Position numbers and translations under genes: made by a program. Of a stretch of DNA of 62,000 nt, positions 51,801 to 62,000 are shown in pieces (positions within the stretch are counted from its first letter, which is position 1; every line of letters starts with the position of its first letter). The notes under the pieces were generated by a model. It did no database searches. It was not told the DNA's origin and saw only the letters and a program-made list of their open reading frames with translations. Origin of the DNA: Apostichopus japonicus (Eukaryota; Echinodermata; Holothuroidea; Aspidochirotida; Stichopodidae); the NCBI RefSeq assembly GCF_037975245.1, contig NC_092573.1:20553265-20615264 (forward strand). Direction: 5' to 3'.

Positions 51801-54800
51801 TTTATGACACAGACTGGCAGCAACATATATGTGAGTATCTGTGAAGGAAGGAAGGGGGAACCAAATGGCATGTGTAAATTATATTCTGAATGTATCAAAG
51901 AAACAAAAGCAATAACCATATGTGAAAATGTCACTCTTTGTTGTGAGTCCGTACTCAAAACCTAGCATATTAAGTTGTTTGGTAATGGTCGCAAGCACTT
52001 GTACAAGATTGAAGTACTTGAGATGCAATCACATAGTAATGCCAAGAGCCTTGTACTGATACAACAGGGGACTCTTTGTGAACGCACACTCGTGGAGCTG
52101 TACTCTTAATCTAACTGTTGGATTTGTTCTCTTACTCAGATCATTTTGGAAATCTGGTTCCTTGACTAGTGATGGTTGCAAGTACTCGTACACGATTGGA
52201 GTACTTGAGATGCAATCACATAGTATCCCTAAGTACCTTGTACTTGCAAGTGAGAAGGATAAACAGTACAACATTTGTACTAATCACTTATCTATAAAAA
52301 CATGTAAGGACTACATAATGCCAAATATCACATCAAATATCATGGTGTAGGGTATTGTTGCAGTTAGGATACTTTAAAGGCCTAACAGCGAAACAAAGAT
52401 GGTGTCCTTGGCAACAAAAGCCTTTAATTTAGACATAAAGAATGAAGGACTGGTAACAGTACCCTCCTGCCAATTTGGGCCTTGTAACCTACAAGGTTCA
52501 GCAGAGGGTGTAGGGTATTGTTACAGTTAGGATACCATAAAGGCCTAACAGTTAAAAACAAAAATGGTGTCCTTGGCAACAAAACCCTTGAGTCAAAGAG
52601 AAGATCTTGATGTTGGATACACTTTGCACTTACACAGCTGTACTTCACAGTTGCGCAATTTTTTTTCATTATTCTCATTTAGGGAAACCATTAAACAATA
52701 CTTTATAATTAATCTTCTCCTTGTTTTTGTTTGCCATTGTTTTTCTGTTTGAGGGAGGGCTGGTAATTCTTACAAGGTCGCCAAAGCTGCTTTTTCCTTC
52801 ATTAAAGGTCAAACTCAGCACCCTTTGTGTTACAAATAATTTCTTGTTTTTTTGTTCTTTCTTGATGTTTGACTTGAATTTCTGACTTTGGATGAGCTCC
52901 TTTGTTGCTAGGATACCAACATTACTTCAAAATGAATTTCTGTGGAGATGGTAATGAATCATTTCCTGGTGAGAAGCCCGACATGATGATAAGTAATATT
53001 CTAATTTGTTAAAAATTCTGGAAGCAACCGTCAAGCCCTCAGATATTACATTCTATAAGAATTACAGTACTCAAAGGTTTCCAAAACGGCCTTGATTGAT
53101 AGTCCTTCTTAATTTTTTTTTTTTTTTATCTAAAATTGTGCTTTCGTTTTGAACTCTTTCATCCTTTATCTTTACTAAAGCCAGAAAAACTAAAATTAGA
53201 AATTAAGAATCCCTACATCCTGCCATAAATGTAACTCTCTTATTTCGAGAAAACAAGGTCGCGTTGTTCCTTTTATTTCCTCTTGAACAATAATCAATCC
53301 TTTCTTCAGACGAGTTAAGATGTATAGCAGATGTTTCATACTCCCGCTACAACTATGATCTCTTCGCAAATTTAAGAATAATCATTTCGTACCATTTTGC
53401 AGACAGTTTTATTCTGTTTTTATCTTTTCTTACATTTTTCTTCTTTACCCTGCAGGATTTCTGCAGAGACAGGTGCATGCACAGAATATTCCTGCAATGG
53501 CATTTATTATTAAAACAAAAGACAAAAGGAGATTAACATTCACTAATATCAACTTTGTTTGACTGAAGGTATGAACATGTCATCATCTTCTCTACGCTAG
53601 AAATGTTCTCGAGATCTTCCCCGAAATTCATCGTGTGTACTGCTGTGGATTAAAATTCGCTTGGGTAGGACTAGGATCTTTCGCACCCTTGATGTTGCTA
53701 AAAAAATAATTGGCAACGATTCATTTGGTAGTCTAGAGGAAATGTATTACTACAAAACACAAACCCTCCACTCGATTCGAATTGGAATGATAGCGTTCAG
53801 CTATCTTTTTCAATGACAGAACAAACGTCAAATCTCGTTGCAATTATAGCAACAAAATGGGAAGCTGATTGGATGGGTTTTAATTTTGAACACTGAAACA
53901 CTCAAAAGTAAGCACAGACCTGTAAGAAGCAGGTCATTTTTAGATTGCATTTCTTTGGAATCAAATAGTTAGAATGAATTCCAAAAGAAAGGGAGAATGG
54001 GCTGGGTGGGTGTGGGGATGTGGGGGGGGGGTTACAAAGCCAGTGACAAGTTTAATCCTCAGTAGACATTCTATACCAACAGGGTGCCCAAAAGATACCT
54101 TTGAGTATGTTTATTTATTTGAGAAAAAAAAAACAGTGATTCTTAATTTTCAGAACTTCTATGAGTGTTCACCAGACTTTTGTTTGCAATATGGTGGCAG
54201 TATATAAAAACAAACAAACACCTGATGATAGAGAAACAGAACTTCAATTCAATGAATTCAACATTTCATTTTTTTTCCCCTTTGAGCATGCACTTAGTAA
54301 ATCTGCTATCTTGACATAACAGTCCATCACAAAGATAAAATCTTTTTAAGTTTACTCATTAAAGGGAATATTTCTGATAATTTTATTTCTTCAGAGAAAT
54401 CATGCAAATCATGTTTGTCACAGAGCAAGACAATTCTCTCACAAAATATTTGCCATCTAATGACTCTCATCATGCCTCCCCTACTGAGCATGCTAAGCAC
54501 ACATTCAAAATGTATAAACTTTTATGGAGAAATTAAATTCATTATGAAAAGAAATTAGGGCTTTAAAAGACCACCACTGTAATAAATTCTCTGTGGCTGG
54601 GAAAGGGGGGGGGGGGGAGAATTATCTGGAATTCCAAAAGAGATTGGTCACTCTTGGATCACATTGTCTGCAATTGGAATTTCAAATTAAAAGAACAGTT
54701 TCGAGGGTACAAAAGAAACATAATATCAGCATTCACATGAAATTTTGCATTAAATTCCATCGTTGCTAACATATTTGGCACTAACACTGAATTTCCAAGG

Positions 54801-57800
54801 CTTACCACCAAGTCACAAAATTAAATAAGCTGGAGCCTGGAAGCAACAAAATTCTTAATACACATTACCAGCAATATAAAACATGATAAACACATGATTG
54901 ATCGATAATATACCCTTCAATCGATCAACAATATTGCAGAATAAAATATCACATGCATGCCGGCTCAAACTTACTTGGCTAAATCCACTCTATCAATTCG
55001 AATGTAAATCTGAACCATCAAAGCACAGCTGTGAAAAAAATATTAAAATAATAACAATAATAATAAATTACATTTATATAGCGCTTAATACAGCTTTTCA
55101 AATTGCTTCACAAAGTAGGAAAGAGACAAAGGAAACCAAGGGAAAAAAGAAACTAGGAATCAAACAAAAATGTTTTAAGTTGTCTCTTGAAAATACAAAG
55201 GGAGGGAGAGTCACGAACATTAAATGGGAGTTCGTTCCAAAGAGTAGGCACAGTGACAGAAAAGGCACGATCGCCATAACGAGTGCGGGTACGTGGACCA
55301 GGAGTTAATTGCAAATGCACATAATAGGAAGAGCGAAGCGTAACTGTGTTGACCAATGCAAAGGAGTAAGAAGTTCAGTGATATATTGAGGGGCAAGCCC
55401 TTGATCGCTTTGTAGGTGTGAAGTAGGATCTTAAACTGGATGCGCTGAGAGACTGGAAGCCAATGCAAAGAACAGAGTACAGGAGTGATGTGATCAAACT
55501 TTTTAGTGAGTGAGACTAGGCGTGCAGCAGCGTTCTGAATTCTCTGAAGGGGAGCTATATGAGAAACTGGCAAATTCACATACAAGATGTTGCAGTAATC
55601 CAGAGAGGAGGAATTAAAAGCGTTAAACAAAACTAGCATAGAATAAAAAATGAACCTGGAAAGGCCAATCTGTGATGAATCAGAAGTTTTAACGATCTGG
55701 TCGAACAGAATCAGTCAAAGATTTGTTGCTCCAATTGTGTCAATAAATAAGTGCAAGTGATATTTTAGCCCTAAACTACAAAGAGACAAATTATAAATTG
55801 GCATGCTGCTAGGCATATGCAGCTTTGTCATATTGAAAACTTGGTTTAATATATTATCCACTGAGGTGGTGGAATTTAAACCCAGAAAATAAACAGGCTT
55901 ATTCTCTTTTGAATGCTCTATTGAATGCTATTTGAATGCTATTTTTGCTATTTGCTATATTGCCATATTGCTATTTCAAATGCTATTTTGCTCTATTGAA
56001 TTCTCTATTGAATGCTATTTACCATTCTAGAGAATCACTCTGGTGAAGACATCTCAGGGCTGCATCAAAGTTCTGGCAAGAAAAAGAAAGAGAAAAATAA
56101 AATCACATCCTCTAAAGTTTCACTGCATGTGAACAAAATTAGTGGCAAATGATATATTGCTCTGGAGTTCAACTGACCACAAATTTGTATTCATATTATA
56201 ATTTCTGTGAAAGAAATTTAATGAAAGAAGTTTAAAAAAAAAATGTAATTAAATATACCATCACCATTGACTCTTTGATATCATGTTTACATATTTACAA
56301 AGTCTTCAGTGTAGCATTTGAAGTAACATCAAAATCCTGGTTTCCAAAACACAAGGTTAATTTCCTTGGCTGGTTAAGGTGTTTTTTTATCTTCTTCAAT
56401 ACAATCTCAATCTTACCATTTGATGATTGTGAATAATTGATGAGTCAATATTTGTTATCGTAGTAAGAAACAGAGGTGTCAAATGAATAAACTATTTTGT
56501 GGGGGGAAGGGGGAAGGTAGAGGGGGCTCTTGGTGGGAGGGTTCTACAGGAGTAAAAAAAAAAATCTGTGTAGGTATAAATCTATTTAAAGCAACTTTGA
56601 CATAAATTCTAAATATTCTAAAATCTAATTTTGCCCTATTGATTGCTCCGTCTACAGAGGTTTCTACTCTAACCTCTTTCTCACGAAACAATATCGATCT
56701 TAGAAAGACTATTGCTTAACGTCTCTACTGTTGTGTTTCTTCTTGATTCGGTTGATTAATTAGACGTCTCAGGGTATTATGCAATAATCAGAAAAACGAT
56801 TAAGGTCTGATTCGACTCCGATTTATTGAGATTTTCTCTGCGTTTGGAATAATTTACTGTCAACACACTCCCAGAACGTGACTCCTGTCAGCACCTGCAA
56901 AGGTCCTTCCAGAAGCTTCGTTCTGGTTGCCTTGACCAAATCACATGACATACATATTAATGAATAATTATGAATCAATAACCAATCACAATACTGATGA
57001 TTATCTTAGATGATTTTACCGAGAGGCATTGGAAATCCTCTACACAACATCCCCTTTGTTTTTTTTTTTTTGTTTTTTTTTTGTTTTTTGTTTTTTTTCT
57101 GATTCGACTCCGATTTATTGAGATTTTCTCTGCGTTTGGAATAATTTACTGTCAACACACTCCCAGAACGTGACTCCTGTCAGCACCTGCAAAGGTCCTT
57201 CCAGAAGCTTCGTTCTGGTTGCCTTGACCAAATCACATGACATACATATTAATGAATAATTATGAATCAATAACCAATCACAATACTGATGATTATCTTA
57301 GATGATTTTACCGAGAGGCATTGGAAATCCTCTACACAACACTACATCTGTTCCCTACAGTAGAATCCTCTGAAGACAAATGGCCTTCGAGAGTTTCGAG
57401 ACTCTTCAGTTCGATGCGTCATGGTCGGATCATAACATCAAAATCAATGGTACGTGATTCGGCTGTGACGCACACCTGGTAATGTCACGTGCAAGAGAAG
57501 GCAGACTTGTTTGAGCCCAGACTTGAAAAGCCTTTCCAAGCCCTGGTTGTCACTTATTTGTGTTTTGCACAACTTAGCCGTCTGTCTATTTATTTCATTT
57601 AATTGCATCTAATATTCTTGTTTTCCTCTCAGTATTTTACTTTGACCAATATCCCGTCAGATCCTCTAACCTTTTATACATGAAAACCAAGTTTCAAATG
57701 GGTAGCAATTGAATCTTGTTGTGGACTGCCTCAGATGGCCATTTTTGATAGCCCAGTGTTTAAAATTATGGTAAAAAAAATCACAAATTCTCTAAAGATA

Positions 57801-60734
57801 TCTTCTTGAAAACAGCATCCTCTCTCTAGTAAAACTAACTTCCTCTGATTAATTTTGCTGCTTCTGTTTATGTTTGTTCTGCTGTTTATATTTTTTATTT
57901 TGTCTTCTTTTTTCTAAATATATTGCTGACAAATTAAAGGGCAGCAACGTCAAGATTCCCAGTGTGAACAGTTTGACCTTCAATTGTCCAAAATCTGACA
58001 TTTAAAATGCAAAAAATGGTCACCTCTTCATGGTAATAAATTGATGCCGCCATCAAGAGGAATGTATCATCATCGACACCAACACTACTGCTCATCTTCT
58101 TGTCTAGATCTTTCACTATACTGCTCCTGAGAAGCAAGAAAGAGACACGAGAACAAATTAAATTGATATCGTGAGAGTTTTGTTTTCCATCTTTTGGTGT
58201 ACCCTACGCGTGTATTAGTTTGGTAAATTCAGAAGCTGGACTATCTTAAAGGGATCAGGGATGAGCCCACGCTGGGCAGCACTGGGCGGCTCAGCCCAGC
58301 ACTAAAAATTACCACCCAGCACTTTCTTAAAAATCGTGAATCTCGTCCAGCACTATTTTCATCTAAAATCCCGACATTCCTAACTATATATTTAACATGA
58401 ATTGGGCCTAGCCTATGCCAAAATAATACACACTAATAATGCATCAGTTACGCATGCGAGAAACATTACTTACGGTATTCAATCTGTCCCTTGTAAAATC
58501 TCTTTGAAACAATCTAATAACTTTTACCAAGTACGTAATATATTTCACTAAAAAAAAATTTCAAATGTAAATTGTTAGCAAAACTAGTACTTGTGTATGT
58601 GCTTAAAAAGCTACACAAGTGCCAGCATTTGGCATCTGAGCACCTTCAAAAATGGACAAATTTCTCAAAGGGGAGGGGGACCCCTCCCCCTTAGACCCCT
58701 GCCCCAGGATGGCGATCAGTATACCCGGCACTCAGGAAATCATGGCAGATCCCTGAGGGATAATAAATTAATTATAAAAGCTAACAAACCTTTTATCGGA
58801 ACTTGCTAAGTAATCAGCAAACGTTCTCACGGCTTGAAGTTCTGGAGGAGACGAAGCTTTGATTTCATCGAGAACAACTCCATATTTTCTCTTGAAATTT
58901 GAAGGAAAAAAAAAGATCAAAATTCAATTTTTAATGAGACACAAAACAAGACCGATGAGCATATTGAAATAGTTGATCTGAGAATTATAGAAATAGTGTG
59001 TTTGATGACATGATAGCATGGATTTTTCAGTTCAAGGACAATACCAAGCTATTGTACTTGCATAGTAGGAGAAATTGCATCTGTACAAGCGTTACAACTC
59101 AATCTTTCTGAGTGGCTGTTTGCAATTTAAGACGTCTATTCATTGGAAAGATTAATGAGAGTGCAGTGCATAATTTACCAATAGTGAAATTGACTGTCAA
59201 CCTTTTTAGCAGTATCAATAAATTGTTGAGGAATGTGTTTCTTGTACTGAAACAAACACTTGACACATTAATTATACAATCTTATTTTTAAATAGTTCAA
59301 ACGATCTTTGAAAATATGTGATAAATATAACCTTTCCAGATGATGCTGAGATGGACATTCACTAAAATTCTAAAATTGAAAATTTTCTACAGATGTTGAT
59401 TATTTATAGAAATACTTATATGTTATTATCTTTATTGCATAAAGTCTAAAGAAAAAGCAATGCAGTTTGTTTCTGTGACAATGTTAGAGATAAACCAGTC
59501 ATACTGTGGACATAGTTTTCAACAAACAGTAATTTCAAGCAATTCCTTCTTGTTATTAATAAGAAACATTAGTACCTTCTGGGTTTTTCTAGTCACACAT
59601 GATTGAACTAAAAGTCTATGTTAGTAGACCAACAATCAGTATGACATAAGTGCTATATAAACTGTCACCTGATCATGACAGAAAAAAATTGGTTCATGCT
59701 ACGAAAATAATAACTACTTTTGTAACACTTACGCCTGCGAGGTAAGCTCTGTACATAAATATATCTTTTGTTAGCTTCAACTCTGCACTTGATGGCTGTT
59801 GAGAAAAGAAGTGAAGTTTAACTTCAAAGAAAAATAAAGTCTTTACACCAATACAACAAAACCATATCTGACCCACTGTAGACCTTACAATTCATTGAAA
59901 GATTGAGTATATTTTAAAGTGCTGCTTTACTGTTTGAAAGTAATGGGAATTCTAATTTTGAAAGATTGTCACATTTTTTCAAAAGGCAGCTGGGCAACTG
60001 ACCCATAGATTCCATAGTACTCACCTTGTGGCAGTGGAAGGATTATTTAATTGTTCATATGGCAGCCAGTGAATTAGGAAACGTACCCTAAATAATACTC
60101 ATCATAAAAAGAAGCAAATGAATAGGAACAGGGATACCTTCATTCGTTATTGCTCAGTTAAGAATAACAATAAGTTAAGTCAGGCCTAAACCACCAAATA
60201 TCCATCTTACATACTAGTACTAGTTTTCTAATATTGGCATTACACAGGTCTATCCATGAGTATGCAGTCATTATTCTTGCTGCTAAACAATAAGGTCTAT
60301 GACAGTCTTTAGGATAAGGCTTAAATTCTTTGGTACTAATTTAGAATCCGTACCATTCCTAACCCCTAACCCTATTCCCTAACCCCTACTTCTTAACCCC
60401 TAACCATATTCCCTACTTTCTAACCCTAATTCCTAGCCCCTAGTTAGCTTTCCCATTCATATGGTACGGATTCTAAAGTTAGGCCAATTCTTTGGTTGGC
60501 GTTTGGCAGTTATATGACACACATCGTGGAACCACTCCCAATACTAGTCCAACACGAATAGTTACAACATTGACATTAACACGTATTCTAGTGTAAATGT
60601 AATCATGAATAGTATAAGACAAAAAATAAAACCTTGAGTTTTTGTGCTTCATTTATACACTGCTGGTAGCTTCCGATGTAAAATGCATTTCTGACTTCGA
60701 ACAGTTCATCGACTTCGTTGTCCTGTTTTGCCAT
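48808..60734 (-). CDS. COPE: COPE gene, coatomer subunit epsilon (10 exons, last exon not found)
   Basis: Epsilon subunit of the COPI coat, which stabilises alpha-COP and serves Golgi-to-ER retrograde transport; TPR-like helical repeats fold into a superhelix. Exons (- strand): 60633-60734, 59733-59795, 58790-58890, 58024-58126, 56023-56072, 54975-55028, 51632-51713, 50544-50699, 49571-49639, 48808-48882. They sum to 855 nt and join with consistent phases, all with AG/GT borders. The product aligns end to end with animal COPE (human about 308 residues), from [20 protein letters not shown] to [11 protein letters not shown]. The final ~15-20 residues were not identified downstream of 48808. Introns range from 663 to 3261 bp and hold several transposons. 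The opposite-strand exon 9 copy lies downstream. Confidence 0.95.
49010..49095 (-). mobile_element. Degenerate tRNA-derived sequence (SINE-like)
   Basis: On the - strand GGGTAGCTAATTTGGTAAAG resembles an A-box region, followed by GCACAGGGCTTGTAATC (anticodon-arm-like) and a degraded B box near TGCTTTGAATC. The arms no longer pair well. Inside COPE intron 9. Confidence 0.55.
49571..49639 (-). CDS. COPE: COPE exon 9
   Basis: 23 codons, [20 protein letters not shown] then APE; acceptor GAATCACAG, donor GTTAGC. Lies inside the right arm of the inverted duplication. Confidence 0.95.
49947..50098 (+). mobile_element. tRNA-like insertion present in one arm only
   Basis: Begins near GTAGTTAAAACGCGTTCGTC (A-box-like), with GTTCCCAATTCAATCC (B-box-like) ~45 bp later. 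The segment is missing from the left arm, where the flanking sequence (GACCAGCAAA then ACCCTC) is continuous. That makes it a SINE-like insertion after the duplication, or a loss on the left. Confidence 0.5.
50482..50548 (-). repeat. 44-bp tandem duplication of the exon 8 donor
   Basis: GACTGCAAAGAGCCTACCTTATC (+ strand; GACTGCAAAGAG then CCTACCTTATC) occurs at 50482 and 50526. The inner copy is the real exon 8 donor; the outer is a decoy donor 44 nt into the intron. Use of the decoy would reach an in-frame TGA. Confidence 0.85.
50544..50699 (-). CDS. COPE: COPE exon 8
   Basis: 52 codons: [46 protein letters not shown] 44-bp tandem duplication repeats the exon end and donor (DK plus GTAGGC) inside the intron. 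Confidence 0.95.
51632..51713 (-). CDS. COPE: COPE exon 7
   Basis: 82 nt: [20 protein letters not shown], then QAWFNLAV. The [10 protein letters not shown] block is diagnostic of COPE. Donor GTATGC. Confidence 0.95.
51984..52250. repeat. Direct repeat, 188-bp spacing, in COPE intron 6
   Basis: GAAGTACTTGAGATGCAATC and its partner GGAGTACTTGAGATGCAATC recur 188 bp apart. Related sequence lies at 23754-23960 in the other orientation. Confidence 0.75.
52346..52589. repeat. Direct repeat, ~163-bp spacing, in COPE intron 6
   Basis: GTGTAGGGTATTGTT..CAGTTAGGATA and ATGGTGTCCTTGGCAACAAA occur in both copies. Confidence 0.8.
52590..54974 (-). other. Remainder of COPE intron 6
   Basis: A/T-rich intron. 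G tracts near 54020 and 54606. Nothing else supportable. Confidence 0.6.
54975..55028 (-). CDS. COPE: COPE exon 6
   Basis: 54 nt: completes Cys, then [17 protein letters not shown]; acceptor TTTTTTTCACAG, donor GTAAGT. The 3' tail of a LINE lies about 15 bp upstream of the acceptor. Confidence 0.92.
55040..55660 (-). mobile_element. L2/CR1-like LINE 3' fragment with frameshift
   Basis: Two - strand frames hold the C-terminal end of a non-LTR reverse transcriptase. The first (55220-55639) has [39 protein letters not shown] and [17 protein letters not shown]. The second (55153-55356) has [19 protein letters not shown] and [12 protein letters not shown]. These blocks are hallmarks of the jockey/CR1/L2 superclade. 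A frameshift near 55330 breaks the ORF. The 3' end has AGCGCTATATAAATG and a (TTA)n tail. It lies in COPE intron 5, same orientation as the gene; the RT catalytic core is absent. Confidence 0.9.
56023..56072 (-). CDS. COPE: COPE exon 5
   Basis: 50-nt small exon: [16 protein letters not shown] plus two bases of a Cys codon; acceptor TTCTTGCCAG, donor GTAAAT. Matches NPDAALRALHQGDSLE of the human protein. Confidence 0.92.
56729..57341 (-). mobile_element. Miniature LTR retroelement (TRIM-like)
   Basis: Two direct repeats (56806-57049 and 57098-57341) look identical over ~244 bp. The element's 5' end is at 57341 (TGTTGTGTAGAGG on -) and its 3' end at 56729 (GAAACACAACA), giving TG...CA and the terminal inverted pair TGTTGTGT/ACACAACA. 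A 4-bp duplication flanks it (CTAC at 56725-56728 and 57342-57345 on +). The 3' LTR is 56729-57049 (321 bp), preceded by a purine-rich A/C/G tract ending AAAGGGGA that fits a polypurine tract. The interior is only ~48 bp, with no gag, pol or primer-binding site, and the 5' LTR lacks its last ~77 bp. The LTR has AATAAA. In COPE intron 4, same strand. Confidence 0.82.
58024..58126 (-). CDS. COPE: COPE exon 4
   Basis: 103 nt after acceptor TTGCTTCTCAG. Encodes [15 protein letters not shown] and [14 protein letters not shown], a highly conserved COPE block; donor GTGACC. Confidence 0.94.
58256..58755. mobile_element. 500-bp hAT-like MITE in COPE intron 3
   Basis: The ends are CAGGGATGAGCC and, inverted, CAGGGATCTGCC, flanked by AGGGAT direct repeats (58250-58255, 58756-58761). 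The interior has repeated CCCAGCAC motifs and a GGGGAGGGGGACCCCTCCCC hairpin but no ORF. CAGGG ends suggest hAT, but the visible duplication is 6 bp, not 8. It makes up most of the 663-bp intron. Confidence 0.65.
58790..58890 (-). CDS. COPE: COPE exon 3
   Basis: 101 nt ending in phase 2 before donor GTTTGT. Encodes [20 protein letters not shown], then [10 protein letters not shown]. The hAT-like MITE begins only ~33 bp into the following intron. Confidence 0.94.
59733..59795 (-). CDS. COPE: COPE exon 2
   Basis: 21 codons between acceptor TCTCAACAG and donor GTAAGT. Encodes [20 protein letters not shown]; the family-conserved (F/L)YRAYLA is visible. Confidence 0.93.
60341..60476. mobile_element. 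Small inverted-repeat element with telomere-like interior
   Basis: Perfect 16-bp inverted ends TTAGAATCCGTACCAT and its complement enclose a ~100-bp degenerate CCCTAA-type run (for example CCTAACCCCTAACCC). An 11-bp direct repeat AATTCTTTGGT lies just outside (60324-60334 and 60486-60496). In COPE intron 1. Confidence 0.7.
60633..60734 (-). CDS. COPE: COPE exon 1
   Basis: Starts with ATG at 60734-60732 ([18 protein letters not shown]) and ends CAAG before GTTTTA-like intron sequence (donor at 60632). 34 codons, phase 0. The start is chosen because the protein N-terminus matches the family just before the conserved DELF block. Confidence 0.95.
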
Positions 60735-60895
60735 GTTGGAATTGGAGGTTTGGGTTACACGTATCGTTTCGTTCGTACATTGAATTGATCAATCCGACTG
60801 GCCAATATTTGAAATACAATATGCTAGAAATTATCGAAAGGCTTGCCGCTTCGTACGTTCTTCTCAGTTCACCTTCCATAGAAACAGAATCCAGA

Positions 60896-61072
60896 ATGTC
60901 GGAGAATCCAGCGCAAACTTCCTCTACCACCTCCGCCGCCACCCCAACCCCCTTTTCCCTGAAAGCCTCAAAAGTATCCCGTCTCATAGATGAACACTTT
61001 GACCTTTTCGTTAGGGAAAAGTACACTTTATCCATGTTCATATTTACTAGTGCCCTTTTGATTAGAAATTGA
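60896..61072 (+). CDS. Possible divergent first exon, unknown protein
   Basis: An ATG with a purine at -3 starts MSENPAQTSSTTSAATPTPF, followed by KVSRLIDEHFDLFVRE. A Ser/Thr/Ala/Pro-rich low-complexity start followed by a charged helix is typical of eukaryotic N-termini. The GC content is higher than the surroundings. The COPE ATG is 160 bp away on the opposite strand, so the two could share a bidirectional promoter. No family recognised and the donor site is unclear (a GTTAGG at 61010 or GTACAC at 61020), so this is tentative. Confidence 0.35.
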   Translation: MSENPAQTSSTTSAATPTPFSLKASKVSRLIDEHFDLFVREKYTLSMFIFTSALLIRN

Positions 61073-62000
61073 AACAAATTATAATTAAAAAATGTCGATT
61101 TTTGATCCCAAATGTGAATCTCATGCATATTACTTAAAGTCATTTTTTTTAAATAACTATACTCAGGCGCGTATCCAGGATTTTCTAACCCGGCGGGCGC
61201 GATGTACTATCTAAGAGGAGCGCCACCATCGGTTGGCGCGGAGCGTACAAGAAAATTTCTGGTTTTGATACCCCCCAGATCACCGGAAATGGCACTTATC
61301 GGGCTTGAAAATGAGCAACCAGATGTACACTTTTGCCTGATAACCAAGTATTTCCCAAAAGTTTTTTTTCCATCCATAACCTTTTTGAAGATTGTCACCA
61401 GTCACACACCATGTTCGACCTGATTGCATGTCCTATGGATCATTGCTTTTGTAGGTGGTTTACGTCACGGCCCACAATATCCGAAAGCCCCACTTTTCAA
61501 GGTTTTAAGCCCATTATTTGTTGATAATTTGAAAATTCAAATTTCTCGTGAATAAAATCACTTCAAAACATATCCATAATGTTGCACAAAATTCAATCTA
61601 TGGACAAGCAATATAGAAAAACCTCCTTCAACCCCTAACAGACAGGTCAAAATTGCACGAGTAGAGGAAAGTATGATGAAGAATGTTGGTGAGGAAATTT
61701 TCGAAAATTCAGACACAGTTAATTTATTGGTGTACAAATATTGCAACCTCTTATAATGGCTATTATAAAACTTGGTTGAAGGAAACGAAAAATAGCAGAT
61801 ATTTCCGATATCAGGTATATCGAAACCGAACATTACACACATAGGCGTAGGTCCCGTAGGAGGCGGGGGCTGCAGCCCCCCCCCCCCCCCGCAACCAAAT
61901 TTTTCCCACTTTGTCGGGCACCTACTGAAAGAAAAATAAATAGCAAAGAATAGCTTAAAAATGATCTCCTTGGTAATTAAAATAAAGGTCTAAGCTTGGC
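61073..62000. other. Non-coding, transposon-like fragments
   Basis: GCGCGTATCCAGGATTTTC near 61168 and GCGTAGGTCCCGTAGG near 61844 look like termini of repetitive DNA elements. The latter is followed by a GGGGGCTGCAGCCCCC hairpin and C tract. No duplications or partner ends could be defined. Confidence 0.4.

Noticed and set aside
55220-55639. Independent host gene in COPE intron 5
   Set aside because: Clear non-LTR RT C-terminal blocks with a frameshift; a LINE fragment.

Overview
This is a eukaryotic window: introns with GT/AG borders, long A/T-rich non-coding stretches, many microsatellites, and decayed transposons of several classes. The best guess is a deuterostome marine invertebrate, possibly an echinoderm. 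That is inference from the animal COPE gene, the receptor with a few large exons, Penelope-like and L2/CR1-like retroelements, hAT elements and tRNA-derived SINEs. No bacterial or viral gene organisation is present.

Two real protein-coding loci are visible. On the + strand (2562-7463) lie the two 3' exons of a class A GPCR, with GPR161-like features. Its N-terminus and TM1 are not visible. On the - strand (60734 down to 48808) lie ten consecutive exons of COPE, the epsilon subunit of the COPI coat. They join in frame to 855 nt (285 codons), and only the last ~15-20 residues were not found. A short open frame at 60896 (+) may be a divergent first exon sharing the COPE promoter region.

Region by region: 0.4-2.1 kb holds a Penelope-like retroelement whose RT palm segment is inverted relative to the rest and which carries a hammerhead-ribozyme motif. 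2.6-7.5 kb is the GPCR. 10.9-11.9 kb is a SINE running into expanded (TACA)n, followed by 83 perfect TTCG copies. 12.1-12.4 kb is a tandem duplication. 14.3 and 16.5 kb hold SINEs. 17-18.2 kb is a TTAA-flanked DNA element joined to a 166-bp palindrome. 21.4-22.1 kb is a 65-bp minisatellite. 22.75-23.75 kb is an internally deleted hAT with perfect 8-bp target duplications. 33 kb is an E-box-rich minisatellite. 36.2 kb is a second hammerhead-like motif. 37.8-39.2 kb is a 12+12+8 bp minisatellite with higher-order structure. 43.3-45.3 kb is an element with ~377-bp terminal inverted repeats and an 8-bp target duplication. 47.0-50.4 kb is a large inverted duplication that includes a second, opposite-strand copy of COPE exon 9.

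The COPE introns have been reshaped by insertions: an L2/CR1-like LINE tail next to the exon 6 acceptor, a miniature LTR element in intron 4, a 500-bp hAT-like MITE making up most of intron 3, and a small element with degenerate telomere-like repeats in intron 1. The most unusual structures are the exon 9 inverted duplication around exon 10, the rearranged ribozyme-bearing Penelope element, and the long-TIR element.
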